Shown here: piece after piece, positions 42,934 through 52,059 of the stretch
Layout of the letters: every line of letters begins with the position of its first letter
Numbering within the stretch: the stretch's first letter is position 1
DNA from: Cyanobacteria bacterium UBA3301
GTDB taxonomy: Bacteria > Cyanobacteriota > Vampirovibrionia > Gastranaerophilales > Gastranaerophilaceae
Assembly (NCBI GenBank): GCA_002361485.1
Contig: DESZ01000030.1
Location: 1 to 64,000 of the forward strand
Reading direction: 5' to 3'
Length of the DNA: 64,000 nucleotides
Program-made: the position numbers and the translations under genes
Notes under the pieces: generated by a model
What the model was told of the DNA's origin: nothing
Database searches by the model: none
What the model saw: only the letters and a program-made list of their open reading frames with translations

Positions 42934-45003
42934 TTAATTGTTATTTAAAAAACCTGCCATTGTCGGTTTGTTAGACGGTATAAACGAAGCTTGGAAATCC
43001 ATTGAAGGTTTTGCCAAAGTTGCGTCCAATTTCTCTTTAGCTTTTCGCTTATCTGTCATATATTTACATAAATCAGTTAATCCGATAATTAAACCCGGAA
43101 CAAGCGCTAATGTTGATAAAGCACCAAAGAAGCTGTTACATGTTTTTGCACGATTCATTAATTTATTTTGACCTCGGAATAATTCATAGAATTTATCCAA
43201 ATGTTTTGATTTAGTTTCTTTGGCTATATGCAAAGCTTCTTTTATTTCTTCTTTTGTAGCATCTGCATAAGATTTCCCGTTAAATTCTTTCAATATATCT
43301 TCAACAACACTCTTAATCGCATCATCATTTGCAAGAGCTTTTTTGATGTTACCGCCTGATTTTTCGATAAATTCTACAAATCCGTCTACACCATTTCTAT
43401 ATTGATCGATATTAGTATACTTATATTCCAATTGTTTACTTGAAAGTATTGAATGTCTTGTATCAGAAGGATTCAAATAATCCCATGTTTTTTGAAGTTT
43501 GGAACGACCAGCCAAATCTTTTTTATTCAAAGCAAGCCCCGTCAACTTTGTAAAACCGTCTGAGAACAATCTTGCTAAAGCCTTTGCACCAAATAATAAT
43601 GCTGTAAATGCCGTCATGTCGCGAAGCATAATTTCACCGTAATCATATTTATCTTGTGCGTTCAGCAATCTTGGAGGAATACAAGCACCATACAATAGTA
43701 CAGCCATTGCATTACCTTGAATAATTGGTCCGTTCAATTCAAAAATATCAGAAACTGATTTTAATTTTCTGCTGTTGAAAATCTTCTCTCCGGCTTTTTC
43801 TATCCTGCCAACACCGCTGCCAAACGATACATTTTTTGATTTCTCTTTTACAGATTTTTCATCTGCAACAACATTTTTACCGTTTTGCAACGCAGGTTGT
43901 TGTTCTTCTTCCTCATTTGCTAAGGCAGGATTTTTACCCTTTGTACCCATATTATAAAGTTTTGGTATCTGAGTATAGAACGCAGCAACAGCCAAGAATA
44001 ATCCCAAATTCGTCAAAATTCTTGTACCCATTTTGTGAGAAGTGAAATGTTTCATAATATCTTCAACAGTTGCTGTTTTGGACTCTTTTAGCTTTTTGTG
44101 AACGGATTTAACCGCATCATCAAAGTAATCACCCAAAGCTGATGTTAAACTTCCTATGGAACCTGCTTTTAAGTCTTTTCCGTTCGATGCAGAGAAAACT
44201 GCAGCCATATCATTTACAGTACCGCCAACTTTATTTTTCATTAAGGTCATGAAATCATCTTCTATTGACGTTCCAAGTTTTGCTAATTCGGCAGCACGCT
44301 CTTTACGCTTAAAGAAACCTGCGAAATCAGCATTTATTTTTTCTGTCTTAATTTGTTTATCTGCAAAAGCTGAAGCTTTCTTTGCAATCTCTCTTGCACT
44401 CATTTTTTCAGCTTCAGGTAAATTTGTGTTAACACTTTTATCTATTACATCTTTAAATACTTCGGTATAGAAAGATTTTTTGTCTGCTTTGCCTGCTTTT
44501 ATAGCTTCAATATTGTCTTTTGCAAAATTAGCAAATGTATTTTTAAATCCGTCTATATAATCAAGGCGCATGTTATTAGCGCGTCCGTACTTGTTTTTTA
44601 TACCTCTTAACAAGAAATAAGGGATAATAAAAGCACTCGGACCTGTAATTACTTCACGAACCCCTTCTTTACGTGCATAAGCCCAATTCAATTCGCGTTT
44701 TGGCTCACCGTTTTTATCTAAAATTTTGTTACCATCTTCATCACGCTTAATTTTACCTCCTCTTAATAAGCCTTTTCCTACACGAGGAGCGATAAAACCT
44801 ATTCCGTCTTGAATACAAAAAGATGCAGCAAATCCGCCCGCAGCAATGAAATCCATCAATTTTACAATGAAATTTGGAGCTTTATATACACCAGTGAAAG
44901 CAACATTGCCTGCACTCGGCTGATGCGGGGTAGACGGCGCATTGTTGTTTTTGCGCGTATTATTTTTTATATTTAAGTTATGCCCTACTGATTTTACCTG
45001 CAT
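42934..45003 (-). CDS. Large membrane protein of unknown family
   Basis: 689 residues, not recognised. A polar N-terminus with NVAFTGVYKAP at about 34-44 precedes two similar blocks, each with hydrophobic helices and a P-R pair followed by a small-residue helix. They lie at about 52-125 (FIAPRVGKG, later VREVITGPSAFIIPY) and about 430-500 (CIPPRLLNA, later IMLRDMTAFTALL). Between and after them are long Lys/Glu/Ala helical segments. The C-terminus has another hydrophobic span (GALSTLALVPGLIIGL). It resembles by eye the protein at 532-1545. AGGGAT precedes ATG. Confidence 0.75.
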   Translation of the reverse strand: MQVKSVGHNLNIKNNTRKNNNAPSTPHQPSAGNVAFTGVYKAPNFIVKLMDFIAAGGFAASFCIQDGIGFIAPRVGKGLLRGGKIKRDEDGNKILDKNGEPKRELNWAYARKEGVREVITGPSAFIIPYFLLRGIKNKYGRANNMRLDYIDGFKNTFANFAKDNIEAIKAGKADKKSFYTEVFKDVIDKSVNTNLPEAEKMSAREIAKKASAFADKQIKTEKINADFAGFFKRKERAAELAKLGTSIEDDFMTLMKNKVGGTVNDMAAVFSASNGKDLKAGSIGSLTSALGDYFDDAVKSVHKKLKESKTATVEDIMKHFTSHKMGTRILTNLGLFLAVAAFYTQIPKLYNMGTKGKNPALANEEEEQQPALQNGKNVVADEKSVKEKSKNVSFGSGVGRIEKAGEKIFNSRKLKSVSDIFELNGPIIQGNAMAVLLYGACIPPRLLNAQDKYDYGEIMLRDMTAFTALLFGAKALARLFSDGFTKLTGLALNKKDLAGRSKLQKTWDYLNPSDTRHSILSSKQLEYKYTNIDQYRNGVDGFVEFIEKSGGNIKKALANDDAIKSVVEDILKEFNGKSYADATKEEIKEALHIAKETKSKHLDKFYELFRGQNKLMNRAKTCNSFFGALSTLALVPGLIIGLTDLCKYMTDKRKAKEKLDATLAKPSMDFQASFIPSNKPTMAGFLNNN

Positions 45004-45203
45004 AATCCCTACTATAATTCAAAACCTGCTACATATTAGATAAAAACAATATTTCAAAATTAATTGTCTTTTTATCGGGTAATGTTTCAAAACTTTTACA
45101 ATTTTATTAATTACAGTTTCGGAACAAGTGTAATTATTATACTTAATCAAAAAAATTTTTTCAAGCTTTTTACTACAAATATAACAATACTTAACATTAT
45201 TAT

Positions 45204-45232
45204 TTGACAGTACATAATATCTCATATAACAT
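45204..45232 (+). promoter_or_regulatory. trmFO promoter TTGACA-17-TAACAT
   Basis: A perfect TTGACA at 45204-45209 is followed after 17 bases by TAACAT at 45227-45232, which ends seven bases before the ATG at 45240. No Shine-Dalgarno site is seen. Confidence 0.6.
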
Positions 45233-45239
45233 TTGTAAT

Positions 45240-46547
45240 ATGGAAGTGAACATTATCGGTGCAGGTTTAGCAGGTTCAGAGGCCGCATTGCAGCTTGCCA
45301 AAAGAGGGTTTAAAGTAAACTTATACGAAATGCGTCCGCACACACAAACAGGCGCGCACACAACGGAAGATTGCGCGGAATTTGTATGTTCAAACAGCCT
45401 TGGTTCTTATGATTTGACAAACGGTAGCGGTTTATTGAAACATGAAATGGAAATTTTAGGCGGAGAACTTATAGAAATAGCAAAAGAATGTGCCGTACCT
45501 GCAGGAAATGCTTTAGCAATTGACAGGCATAAATTTTCTCAAACAGTCACAAAAAAAATTGAACAAAATCCTAACATAAATTTGATAAGGGAAGAAATTA
45601 CAGAAATCCCAAACACCCCTACAATTATAGCTTCAGGACCATTAACAAGCGACAAATTTGCACAAAGCATCAAAGAATTTACCAATAGTGAATATTTGCA
45701 CTTTTTTGATGCAATAGCGCCTATTGTGGAATGTGACAGTATTAATTTCGATATTGCGTTTTGGGCAAGCAGATATGATAAAGGAGAAGCTTCTTATATA
45801 AATTGCCCTATGAATAAAGAACAGTACGAAAAATTTTATAATATTTTAATTAATGCCCCTCGTATTGAACAACACAATTTTGAAAAAGGTGCAAAATTTT
45901 TTGAAAGCTGTTTGCCGATTGAAGTTTTAGCTTCCAGAGGAGAGGACACACTGCGATTTGGGCCTATGAAACCCGTCGGACTCATAGATAAAAGAACGAA
46001 TGAAAAAAATTATGCCGTCGTCCAATTAAGACAAGATAACAGCGCCAAAACCTTATATAATCTTGTAGGTTTCCAAACAAACCTAAAATGGGGGGCTCAA
46101 AAAGAACTCTTGCAATCAATACCGGGACTTGAAAATTGCAATATAGTAAGATACGGCGTAATGCACAGAAATACATTTATAAATTCACCAAAACTTTTAC
46201 ACCCGACACTCCAAACTCGAAAAAGACAAGATTTATTTTTCGCAGGACAAATAACGGGAACAGAAGGTTATACGGAATCAATAGCTTCAGGCTTATTGGC
46301 AGGTATTAATATGGCAAAATTTTTAAATAATGAACTATTGCTTGAATTACCGAATGAAACCATGCTAGGAGCTTTGACTCATTACATAACAAATCCTGAA
46401 AATGATAATTTTCAACCTATAAACTCGAATTGGGGAATAGTCCCGCCTGTTGAACTGCCTAAAAAAGAACGCAAAAACAAGAAATTAAAAGGGCAACTGA
46501 TGTCTGAACGCGCAATCGAAACGTTAAAACAAGCACTGTGTCTATAA
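45240..46547 (+). CDS. trmFO: Folate-dependent tRNA m5U54 methyltransferase TrmFO
   Basis: A 435-residue FAD enzyme that makes ribothymidine 54 in tRNA using methylenetetrahydrofolate. The dinucleotide fold IIGAGLAGSEAALQLAKRGF at 5-24 opens the protein, then YEMRPHTQTGAHTTEDCAEFVCSNSLGS (the Cys is the conserved CSNS). FGPMKPVGL and GQITGTEGYTESIASGL occur in the second half. The start MEVNIIGAG fits the family. It is preceded by the promoter at 45204 and followed by a strong terminator. Confidence 0.95.
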   Translation: MEVNIIGAGLAGSEAALQLAKRGFKVNLYEMRPHTQTGAHTTEDCAEFVCSNSLGSYDLTNGSGLLKHEMEILGGELIEIAKECAVPAGNALAIDRHKFSQTVTKKIEQNPNINLIREEITEIPNTPTIIASGPLTSDKFAQSIKEFTNSEYLHFFDAIAPIVECDSINFDIAFWASRYDKGEASYINCPMNKEQYEKFYNILINAPRIEQHNFEKGAKFFESCLPIEVLASRGEDTLRFGPMKPVGLIDKRTNEKNYAVVQLRQDNSAKTLYNLVGFQTNLKWGAQKELLQSIPGLENCNIVRYGVMHRNTFINSPKLLHPTLQTRKRQDLFFAGQITGTEGYTESIASGLLAGINMAKFLNNELLLELPNETMLGALTHYITNPENDNFQPINSNWGIVPPVELPKKERKNKKLKGQLMSERAIETLKQALCL

Positions 46548-46650
46548 TACACTATTAATATTTGTAACAATATCGCGAAAACATTAAAGTTTTGACCAAT
46601 TTATGCCGTTTATATATTTGTCAGTTAAAAATACTGAATTTAGTTCATTT

Positions 46651-46689
46651 AAAGAATGGAAAGGGGCGACGAGCCCCTTTCCATTCTTT
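46651..46689. terminator. Bidirectional terminator between trmFO and flgC
   Basis: A perfect 16-bp stem AAAGAATGGAAAGGGG/CCCCTTTCCATTCTTT with a 7-base loop and T-run on both sides. Confidence 0.92.
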
Positions 46690-46718
46690 TTGGCTTTCAA
46701 AACTTATTTATCAAATTA

Positions 46719-47162
46719 CTATCTGCCGATTTCTACTGCTTTTTGCGCCATTGATTTTGTAACATTTACTAATGCCAAGTTTGCCTCATACGCCCTTTGT
46801 GCCATCAAAGCATCTGCAATATCAACCATAGCATTTACATTGGAAGTTCTTATATAACCGTTTTCATCAGCATCAGGATGCCCCGGTTGGTATATTTTTT
46901 CACCTAATGTAGGGTCTTCAACAACGCCGCTAAAATTTACTCCCCCCTGCTGGTATGGCAAAGTACCTACACCGAAAACATCTTCTTTCATAGCATTCAT
47001 TATTCCATGAAATGAAATTTCGTCTGTTGCATTTAACACAGGAATTTTTCTCACATAATTTGGGGTATCCAAATTTGCAATGTTTTTTGCATGAATATCT
47101 ATTCTTTTACCATGGACTCTTAAAGCGTTTCCGCCGATATCAATTGATTCCATTATACCCAT
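46719..47162 (-). CDS. flgC: Flagellar basal-body rod protein FlgC
   Basis: 147 residues. The N-terminal heptad region IDIGGNALRVHGKRIDIHAKNIANLDTPNYVRKI at about 6-38 carries the ANxxT/DT motif of rod proteins. The C-terminal DALMAQRAYEANLALVNVTKSMAQKAVEI matches FlgC/FlgG ends. FlgC is a proximal rod subunit assembled with FlgB. It is last in the four-gene operon and starts at ATG 47162. Confidence 0.95.
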   Translation of the reverse strand: MGIMESIDIGGNALRVHGKRIDIHAKNIANLDTPNYVRKIPVLNATDEISFHGIMNAMKEDVFGVGTLPYQQGGVNFSGVVEDPTLGEKIYQPGHPDADENGYIRTSNVNAMVDIADALMAQRAYEANLALVNVTKSMAQKAVEIGR

Positions 47163-47204
47163 TATTTTACCTCCGATGTATTTTGTTTAACAGCTTGATG
47201 TATA

Positions 47205-47552
47205 TTATTTTCCGACATTTATAGCTGTTTTAATCTCTGTTATTATATTTGACATTCTACGTGTTGCCATTGAATATAAAATCGCGTTTTCCTGAATGCG
47301 CAGCAATTCATTTGCCGAATTTACAGGCTCTTCATATCTGTCCTCAATGATAGCAGAGGCGCCCAAACGTTCTGATAATTTCGTTTCCAACGGACTGTTC
47401 ATTGTGTTTAAATATTGTCCGAAATCAATATCCTGTCTTATATAGCCTGGAGTATCAACGTTCGCGATATTAGAACCTAATGCTCTTTGCTTTTGAGCAA
47501 TTAAATCCATCATCAAATTAACTTTACCCATACCATCTAGCGGTGTATACAT
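47205..47552 (-). CDS. flgB: Flagellar basal-body rod protein FlgB
   Basis: 115 residues. MDLIAQKQRALGSNIANVDTPGYIRQDIDFGQYL at about 16-49 is the rod-protein motif, followed by a short middle and a helical C-terminus, MATRRMSNIITEIKTAINVGK. FlgB joins the rod to the MS ring/export apparatus. The gene lies upstream of flgC in the usual order. No fliE follows within the window, although in many genomes it comes next. Confidence 0.93.
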   Translation of the reverse strand: MYTPLDGMGKVNLMMDLIAQKQRALGSNIANVDTPGYIRQDIDFGQYLNTMNSPLETKLSERLGASAIIEDRYEEPVNSANELLRIQENAILYSMATRRMSNIITEIKTAINVGK

Positions 47553-47577
47553 TCTTTAAACCTTTCAATTATTATTT

Positions 47578-48294
47578 CTAAGCTTCTCTTATATTTATTG
47601 CTTTGTTATACATTTGATCAGCAACTTTTAATATTTGCATACTTGCAAGCATAGATGCGTTTAGCCTTAAAAGTTCATTTGCGGAAGCATATACACTAAC
47701 ATTTGCACGCTCCAACGTTCCTTGTTTAAAACAATCATGACCTTTTACCAAACGACCTTCACCTGCATCATCAGTCGCTATCATTCTGTTCATATCTGCC
47801 TGTTCAAGCCCTGACGGGTTATCAAATCTTATTAAAGGTATATGCCCGAGTTTTTTAGGCTTGTCACCCTTGTAATCGTATGCTATGACGTCTCCGTTTT
47901 TCTTTATTTCGAACTTCAAACAGTTAGAAGGAATTTTTATCCCATCCCCGACAATCCAACCGTCATTTGTAACCAAATAACCGTCTTTACCTTGTTTAAA
48001 AGCACCATCACGGGTATATTGAACTTCACCTGACGGGGAAGTAACAGGAATATACCCCGGACCATCAATTGCAACATCAAAAGGATTTTCAGTAACGCGC
48101 ACAGAACCCTGTTTATAATCAGTTCGGACAGCACCTGTTAAATATCCGTCCTCCTTCAATATTTGCTCAAAAGTCTGCTTTTTATATCCGTTAGTGTCAA
48201 CATTTGACAAATTGTGCGCAAGCATTCCGAAACGTTCGAACTGCACTAACGAATTGTTTGTACCTTTGGAAATTATCGCTTGAAAATTATACAT
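47578..48294 (-). CDS. FlgF/FlgG-type flagellar rod protein
   Basis: 238 residues. The motif FGMLAHNLSNVDTNGYKKQTF is near 23-43. The GRF/rod segment VTENPFDVAIDGPGYIPVTSP-GEVQYTRDGAFKQ near 70-100 is characteristic of FlgF/FlgG. The C-terminus ASANELLRLNASMLASMQIL differs from canonical FlgG, so I do not choose between FlgF and FlgG. It is preceded by its paralogue at 48315 and followed by flgB. Confidence 0.9.
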   Translation of the reverse strand: MYNFQAIISKGTNNSLVQFERFGMLAHNLSNVDTNGYKKQTFEQILKEDGYLTGAVRTDYKQGSVRVTENPFDVAIDGPGYIPVTSPSGEVQYTRDGAFKQGKDGYLVTNDGWIVGDGIKIPSNCLKFEIKKNGDVIAYDYKGDKPKKLGHIPLIRFDNPSGLEQADMNRMIATDDAGEGRLVKGHDCFKQGTLERANVSVYASANELLRLNASMLASMQILKVADQMYNKAINIREA

Positions 48295-48314
48295 AATTCA
48301 CCTGCTTACCTTTA

Positions 48315-49010
48315 TTATGCCTGACCTAACTGAGATATAGCTTTACCCATAACCGAATTTTGAAGCATAAACATTTGCCTGTTTGCATCAAAATTTTTCA
48401 TTATAGGCATCATTTTTATGAATTCTTCCTGTAAAGACACGTTGGAATACTCATTATAACCTTGCTTTACATTCGGGTCCATTACAACAAGCCCGTTTGC
48501 ATCAACAACGCCAAGCCTGCCGACTAATGTGATTTCATGCGTATCTGCATTGAATACGGAAATTTTGCCGTTTCTGTCAACTTTTACATGCGTTAAATCC
48601 TGCGGAATAAACGGTAATTTTATCGGCATACCTGCATCTGACAATACATTTGCATCCTCTAACGTTAATAATGAACCATCCTTACCGATTTTAAAACGAC
48701 CGTCACGGGTTAACTTTATTCCGTTAGGAGTAGAAACCTGAAAATAACCTTTATTCGCAATCGCAATGTCCAAAGGATTTTCAGAAACCCCGATTCGCCC
48801 GACTTTATCATCAATTGTTTCAGACAATGCATTTACACCTAAATACTCTGCAAAAGAAGAAACTATCGGCTCTTTACGCTGATATCCGATTTTATCAAAC
48901 CCGCCAACGTTGTCATTTCGCATCTCTAACAAAACACTTTGAAGGTGCATTGCCCTTATAGATGTAGTTAAGCCGTTATTATTGTAGTAAATTCCACCGT
49001 TTAATCTCAT
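48315..49010 (-). CDS. FlgF/FlgG-type flagellar rod protein, first gene
   Basis: 231 residues. The FlgG-family core is clear: VSENPLDIAIANKGYFQVSTP and KLTRDGRFKIGKDGSLLT at about 70-108, and the C-terminal MLQNSVMGKAISQLGQA. The usual N-terminal NNLANVNTTGFK is replaced by NDNVGGFDKIGYQRK, so the N-terminal motif is degenerate. AGAGG lies before ATG. It is first of four rod genes, 20 bp before the next. The rest of the flagellar regulon is not in this window. Confidence 0.88.
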   Translation of the reverse strand: MRLNGGIYYNNNGLTTSIRAMHLQSVLLEMRNDNVGGFDKIGYQRKEPIVSSFAEYLGVNALSETIDDKVGRIGVSENPLDIAIANKGYFQVSTPNGIKLTRDGRFKIGKDGSLLTLEDANVLSDAGMPIKLPFIPQDLTHVKVDRNGKISVFNADTHEITLVGRLGVVDANGLVVMDPNVKQGYNEYSNVSLQEEFIKMMPIMKNFDANRQMFMLQNSVMGKAISQLGQA

Positions 49011-49032
49011 TTCTACCTCTACTTTATATTTA

Positions 49033-49073
49033 TTATCGGATTAATTTATATTAATTATAAGTATTTCCGATAA
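49033..49073. promoter_or_regulatory. Inverted TTATCGGA/TCCGATAA pair upstream of flagellar operon
   Basis: TTATCGGA (49033-49040) and TCCGATAA (49066-49073) form an inverted pair 25 bases apart. Read on the minus strand, TCCGATAA resembles the sigma-28 -10 sequence GCCGATAA and lies just ahead of the first rod gene. A clear TAAAGTTT-like -35 is not present. It could be a flagellar promoter or an operator. Confidence 0.35.
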
Positions 49074-49180
49074 AAATACTTCGTTTGTATGAGTTTTGCA
49101 TGTATTTAATGATGATTTTTATTTTGTCAATATTTTTTGGAAAGAAATAAATTTTTTATAAAGATTGTATAAAATACACT

Positions 49181-49219
49181 TGATTTAAGAAAAAGTTTAA
49201 GGTAAAATATAAGTATAAT
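49181..49219 (+). promoter_or_regulatory. adhE promoter
   Basis: TTGATT at 49181-49186 and TAAAAT at 49203-49208 are 16 bases apart. A second -10 candidate TATAAT lies at 49214-49219. Both lead straight into the Rex operator. Confidence 0.55.
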
Positions 49220-49222
49220 AAT

Positions 49223-49240
49223 TTGTGATTTTTTTCACAA
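49223..49240 (+). promoter_or_regulatory. Rex operator (ROP) before adhE
   Basis: An 18-bp perfect palindrome TTGTGA-T6-TCACAA. It agrees with the known Rex consensus TTGTGAANNNNTTCACAA except for one base on the left. It sits just past the -10 elements, where bound repressor would block initiation, about 50 bp before the adhE ATG. A rex gene lies in the same window. Confidence 0.85.
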
Positions 49241-49292
49241 ATAAATTGATATAAATATTTTTACACATATAATTTAAATAAAGGAGAAAACT

Positions 49293-51989
49293 ATGACAAC
49301 AAAAAGCAAAAAAACAGTCGAAAAACTTGAGAAAACACTCAACAAATCAAGTATCGTAGATAGCGCAGAACAATTTGAACTGCTTATTGAAAGAGTTAAG
49401 AAAGCTCAAAAAATTTATTCTACATTTTCACAGGAAAAAGTAGATGCCATTTTTAAAGCTGCAGCAACCGCAGCAGATAAAGCTCGTATTCCTTTGGCAA
49501 GAATGGCTGCTGAAGAAACAGGAATGGGCGTTTTGGAAGATAAAATTATAAAAAATCACTTCGCTAGTGAATACATTTATAACAAACACAAAAATGCAAA
49601 AACTTGCGGAGTTATAAGTGAAGATAAAGCAAACGGAACAAAAATCGTTGCAGAGCCTTTAGGAGTTATTGCAGGTATTATCCCTACAACAAACCCGACT
49701 TCAACTGCTATTTTCAAATCATTAATAGCCTTAAAAACAAGAAATGCTATTATCTTTTCACCACATCCGAGAGCAACTAAATCAACAATTGAAGCTGCAA
49801 AAGTTGTTTTAGAAGCTGCCGTAAAGGCAGGTGCTCCTGAAGATATTATCGGCTGGATTGATGTTCCGTCGGTTGAATTATCGGGACAATTGATGCAGCA
49901 CCCTGATATTGCTTGTATATTAGCAACAGGCGGTCCGGGGATGGTTAAAGCAGCATACTCATCAGGTAACCCTGCATTAGGCGTAGGACCTGGAAATACT
50001 TCTGCTGTTATAGATGAAACTGCTGATATAAAAATGGCTGTATCTTCAATTATTATGTCAAAGACATTTGATAACGGTATGATTTGTGCTTCGGAACAAT
50101 CCGTTATCGTAGTTGAAGATGTTTATGAAGAAGTTAAAAAAGAATTCCAATACAGAGGCGCATATTTAGTATCTAAAGCGGAAGAACAAAAAATGATAGA
50201 CCTTCCGTTCATTGACCCTAACAGAGGAACCGCACATCCTGCAATAGTTGGTCAAAGTGCAGTTAAAATCGCCGAATTATCAGGTTTCGAAATTCCTGAA
50301 TATTCAAAAATATTACTTTGCGAAAGACCTTCTGTTGATTGGAACGATCCGTTCTCAAGAGAAAAATTATCTCCAATCTTGACAATGTATAAAGCTAAAA
50401 ATTATGAAGAAGCTGCAAAAATGGCTTATGAATTAGTTTCAAAAGGCGGAGCCGGTCATACATCAGTTCTTTATACAGATGCAAGAACCTCGGAAAGAAT
50501 TGATCACTACGCAGAATTGATGCCTTCTTGTCGTGTTCTGATAAATTCACCATCATCACAAGGCGGTATCGGTGACTTATTCAACTTTAAATTAGAACCG
50601 TCATTATCATTGGGTTGCGGTTCTTGGGGTAAAAACGCAGTATCAGGAAACATTGGAGTTGAACATTTATTAAACTACAAAACAGTTGCTGAAAGGAGAG
50701 AAAATATGTTGTGGTTCAAAGTTCCTTCTAAAGTGTACTTCAAAAGAGGCGCTACAGATTTAGCTCTACGTGAATTGGCAGGTAAGAAACGTGCTTTCAT
50801 AGTAACTGACAGATTCTTGTTCAATTCAGGCGCTGTTGATGCAATAACAAAAGTTTTAGACGAAATCGGAATAGACCACGAAATATTCTTTGATGTTAAA
50901 CCTGATCCGACTTTATCTACAATCAAACAAGCCATGGACATAATTAAGCCATACGAACCTGATGTATTTATCGCATTGGGCGGAGGTTCACCTATGGATG
51001 CAGCTAAAATTATGTGGTTAATGTATGAACAACCTGAAACTGATTTCTCTGATATTTCTATGAGATTTATGGATATCAGAAAAAGAATTTGTTCTATCCC
51101 TGATTTAGGGAAGAAAGCTACAATGGTAGCTATTCCTACAACATCAGGTACAGGTTCAGAAGTTACACCGTTTGCGATTATTACTGACGATGAAACTCAT
51201 GTAAAATATGCAATTGCAGATTATGCATTAACACCAAACATGGCAATCATTGACCCTAATTTTGTAGACGGTATGCCGAAAGGTTTGACTTCAGCATCAG
51301 GTATCGACGCTTTAGTTCACGCAACAGAAGCTTATGTTTCTTGTATGGCTACTAACTTTACAAATTCTAATGCTTTAGAAGCTTGTAAATTGGTATTTAA
51401 ATATTTGGAACGTTCTTGGAGCAACGGCGCAAACGATCCTCAAGCAAGAGAAAAAATGCACTATGCCGCAACAATTGCAGGTATGGCTTTTGCTAATTCA
51501 TTCTTGGGATTATGCCACTCTATGGCTCACAAATTAGGTGCTATGTTCCACGTACCGCACGGGGTTGCTAATGCTTTATTAATCAGACAAGTTATCAAAT
51601 ATAACGCTGTTGATTATCCACACAAGCAAGCTATATTCCCTCAATACAAGTTCCCTAACGCAAAAGAAAAATATGCACAAATCGCTGATGAACTTGGTTT
51701 GGGCGGTAAAACAATTGAAGAAAAAGTTGAAAACTACATCAAAGCTATTGATAAATTGATGAAAGCTATCAACTTGCCTAATTCAATCAAAGATTTCGGT
51801 GTATCAGAAGAAGACTTCTACGCTAAATTAGATGAAATGGTTGAATTGGCATTTGACGACCAATGCACGGGTGCTAACCCTGCATATCCGTTAATGAGCG
51901 ACATTAAAGAAATTTATATCGATGCATTCAACGGTGTTGTAAGAGATTACTACCCTGCAAAATCATCAAAGAAAAAATCTTCAAAATAA
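49293..51989 (+). CDS. adhE: Bifunctional acetaldehyde-CoA/alcohol dehydrogenase
   Basis: 898 residues. The N-terminal aldehyde dehydrogenase half has ATGGPGMVKAAYSSG near 212 and the catalytic Cys in NGMICASEQS near 270. The iron-dependent alcohol dehydrogenase half (from about 470) has VIALGGGSPMDAAK near 563 and the metal-binding SFLGLCHSMAHKLGAMFHVPH near 736. It turns acetyl-CoA into ethanol while reoxidising two NADH. AAGGAG lies before ATG. An internal AAAGGAG sits before Met472 (see findings). A Rex operator controls the promoter. Confidence 0.97.
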   Translation: MTTKSKKTVEKLEKTLNKSSIVDSAEQFELLIERVKKAQKIYSTFSQEKVDAIFKAAATAADKARIPLARMAAEETGMGVLEDKIIKNHFASEYIYNKHKNAKTCGVISEDKANGTKIVAEPLGVIAGIIPTTNPTSTAIFKSLIALKTRNAIIFSPHPRATKSTIEAAKVVLEAAVKAGAPEDIIGWIDVPSVELSGQLMQHPDIACILATGGPGMVKAAYSSGNPALGVGPGNTSAVIDETADIKMAVSSIIMSKTFDNGMICASEQSVIVVEDVYEEVKKEFQYRGAYLVSKAEEQKMIDLPFIDPNRGTAHPAIVGQSAVKIAELSGFEIPEYSKILLCERPSVDWNDPFSREKLSPILTMYKAKNYEEAAKMAYELVSKGGAGHTSVLYTDARTSERIDHYAELMPSCRVLINSPSSQGGIGDLFNFKLEPSLSLGCGSWGKNAVSGNIGVEHLLNYKTVAERRENMLWFKVPSKVYFKRGATDLALRELAGKKRAFIVTDRFLFNSGAVDAITKVLDEIGIDHEIFFDVKPDPTLSTIKQAMDIIKPYEPDVFIALGGGSPMDAAKIMWLMYEQPETDFSDISMRFMDIRKRICSIPDLGKKATMVAIPTTSGTGSEVTPFAIITDDETHVKYAIADYALTPNMAIIDPNFVDGMPKGLTSASGIDALVHATEAYVSCMATNFTNSNALEACKLVFKYLERSWSNGANDPQAREKMHYAATIAGMAFANSFLGLCHSMAHKLGAMFHVPHGVANALLIRQVIKYNAVDYPHKQAIFPQYKFPNAKEKYAQIADELGLGGKTIEEKVENYIKAIDKLMKAINLPNSIKDFGVSEEDFYAKLDEMVELAFDDQCTGANPAYPLMSDIKEIYIDAFNGVVRDYYPAKSSKKKSSK

Positions 51990-52002
51990 TAATAAATTAC
52001 GG

Positions 52003-52034
52003 ATGCGCCCTATGTTTTGAAACATAGGGCGCAT
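52003..52034 (+). terminator. Terminator after adhE
   Basis: A 15-bp perfect stem ATGCGCCCTATGTTT/AAACATAGGGCGCAT with a 2-base loop and TTTT downstream. Confidence 0.92.
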
Positions 52035-52059
52035 TTTAATATGTATTTTTCCTCCCAAA

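Noticed and set aside
46603..46857. Forward frame between trmFO and flgC
   Set aside because: It includes the terminator hairpin and runs antisense into flgC.
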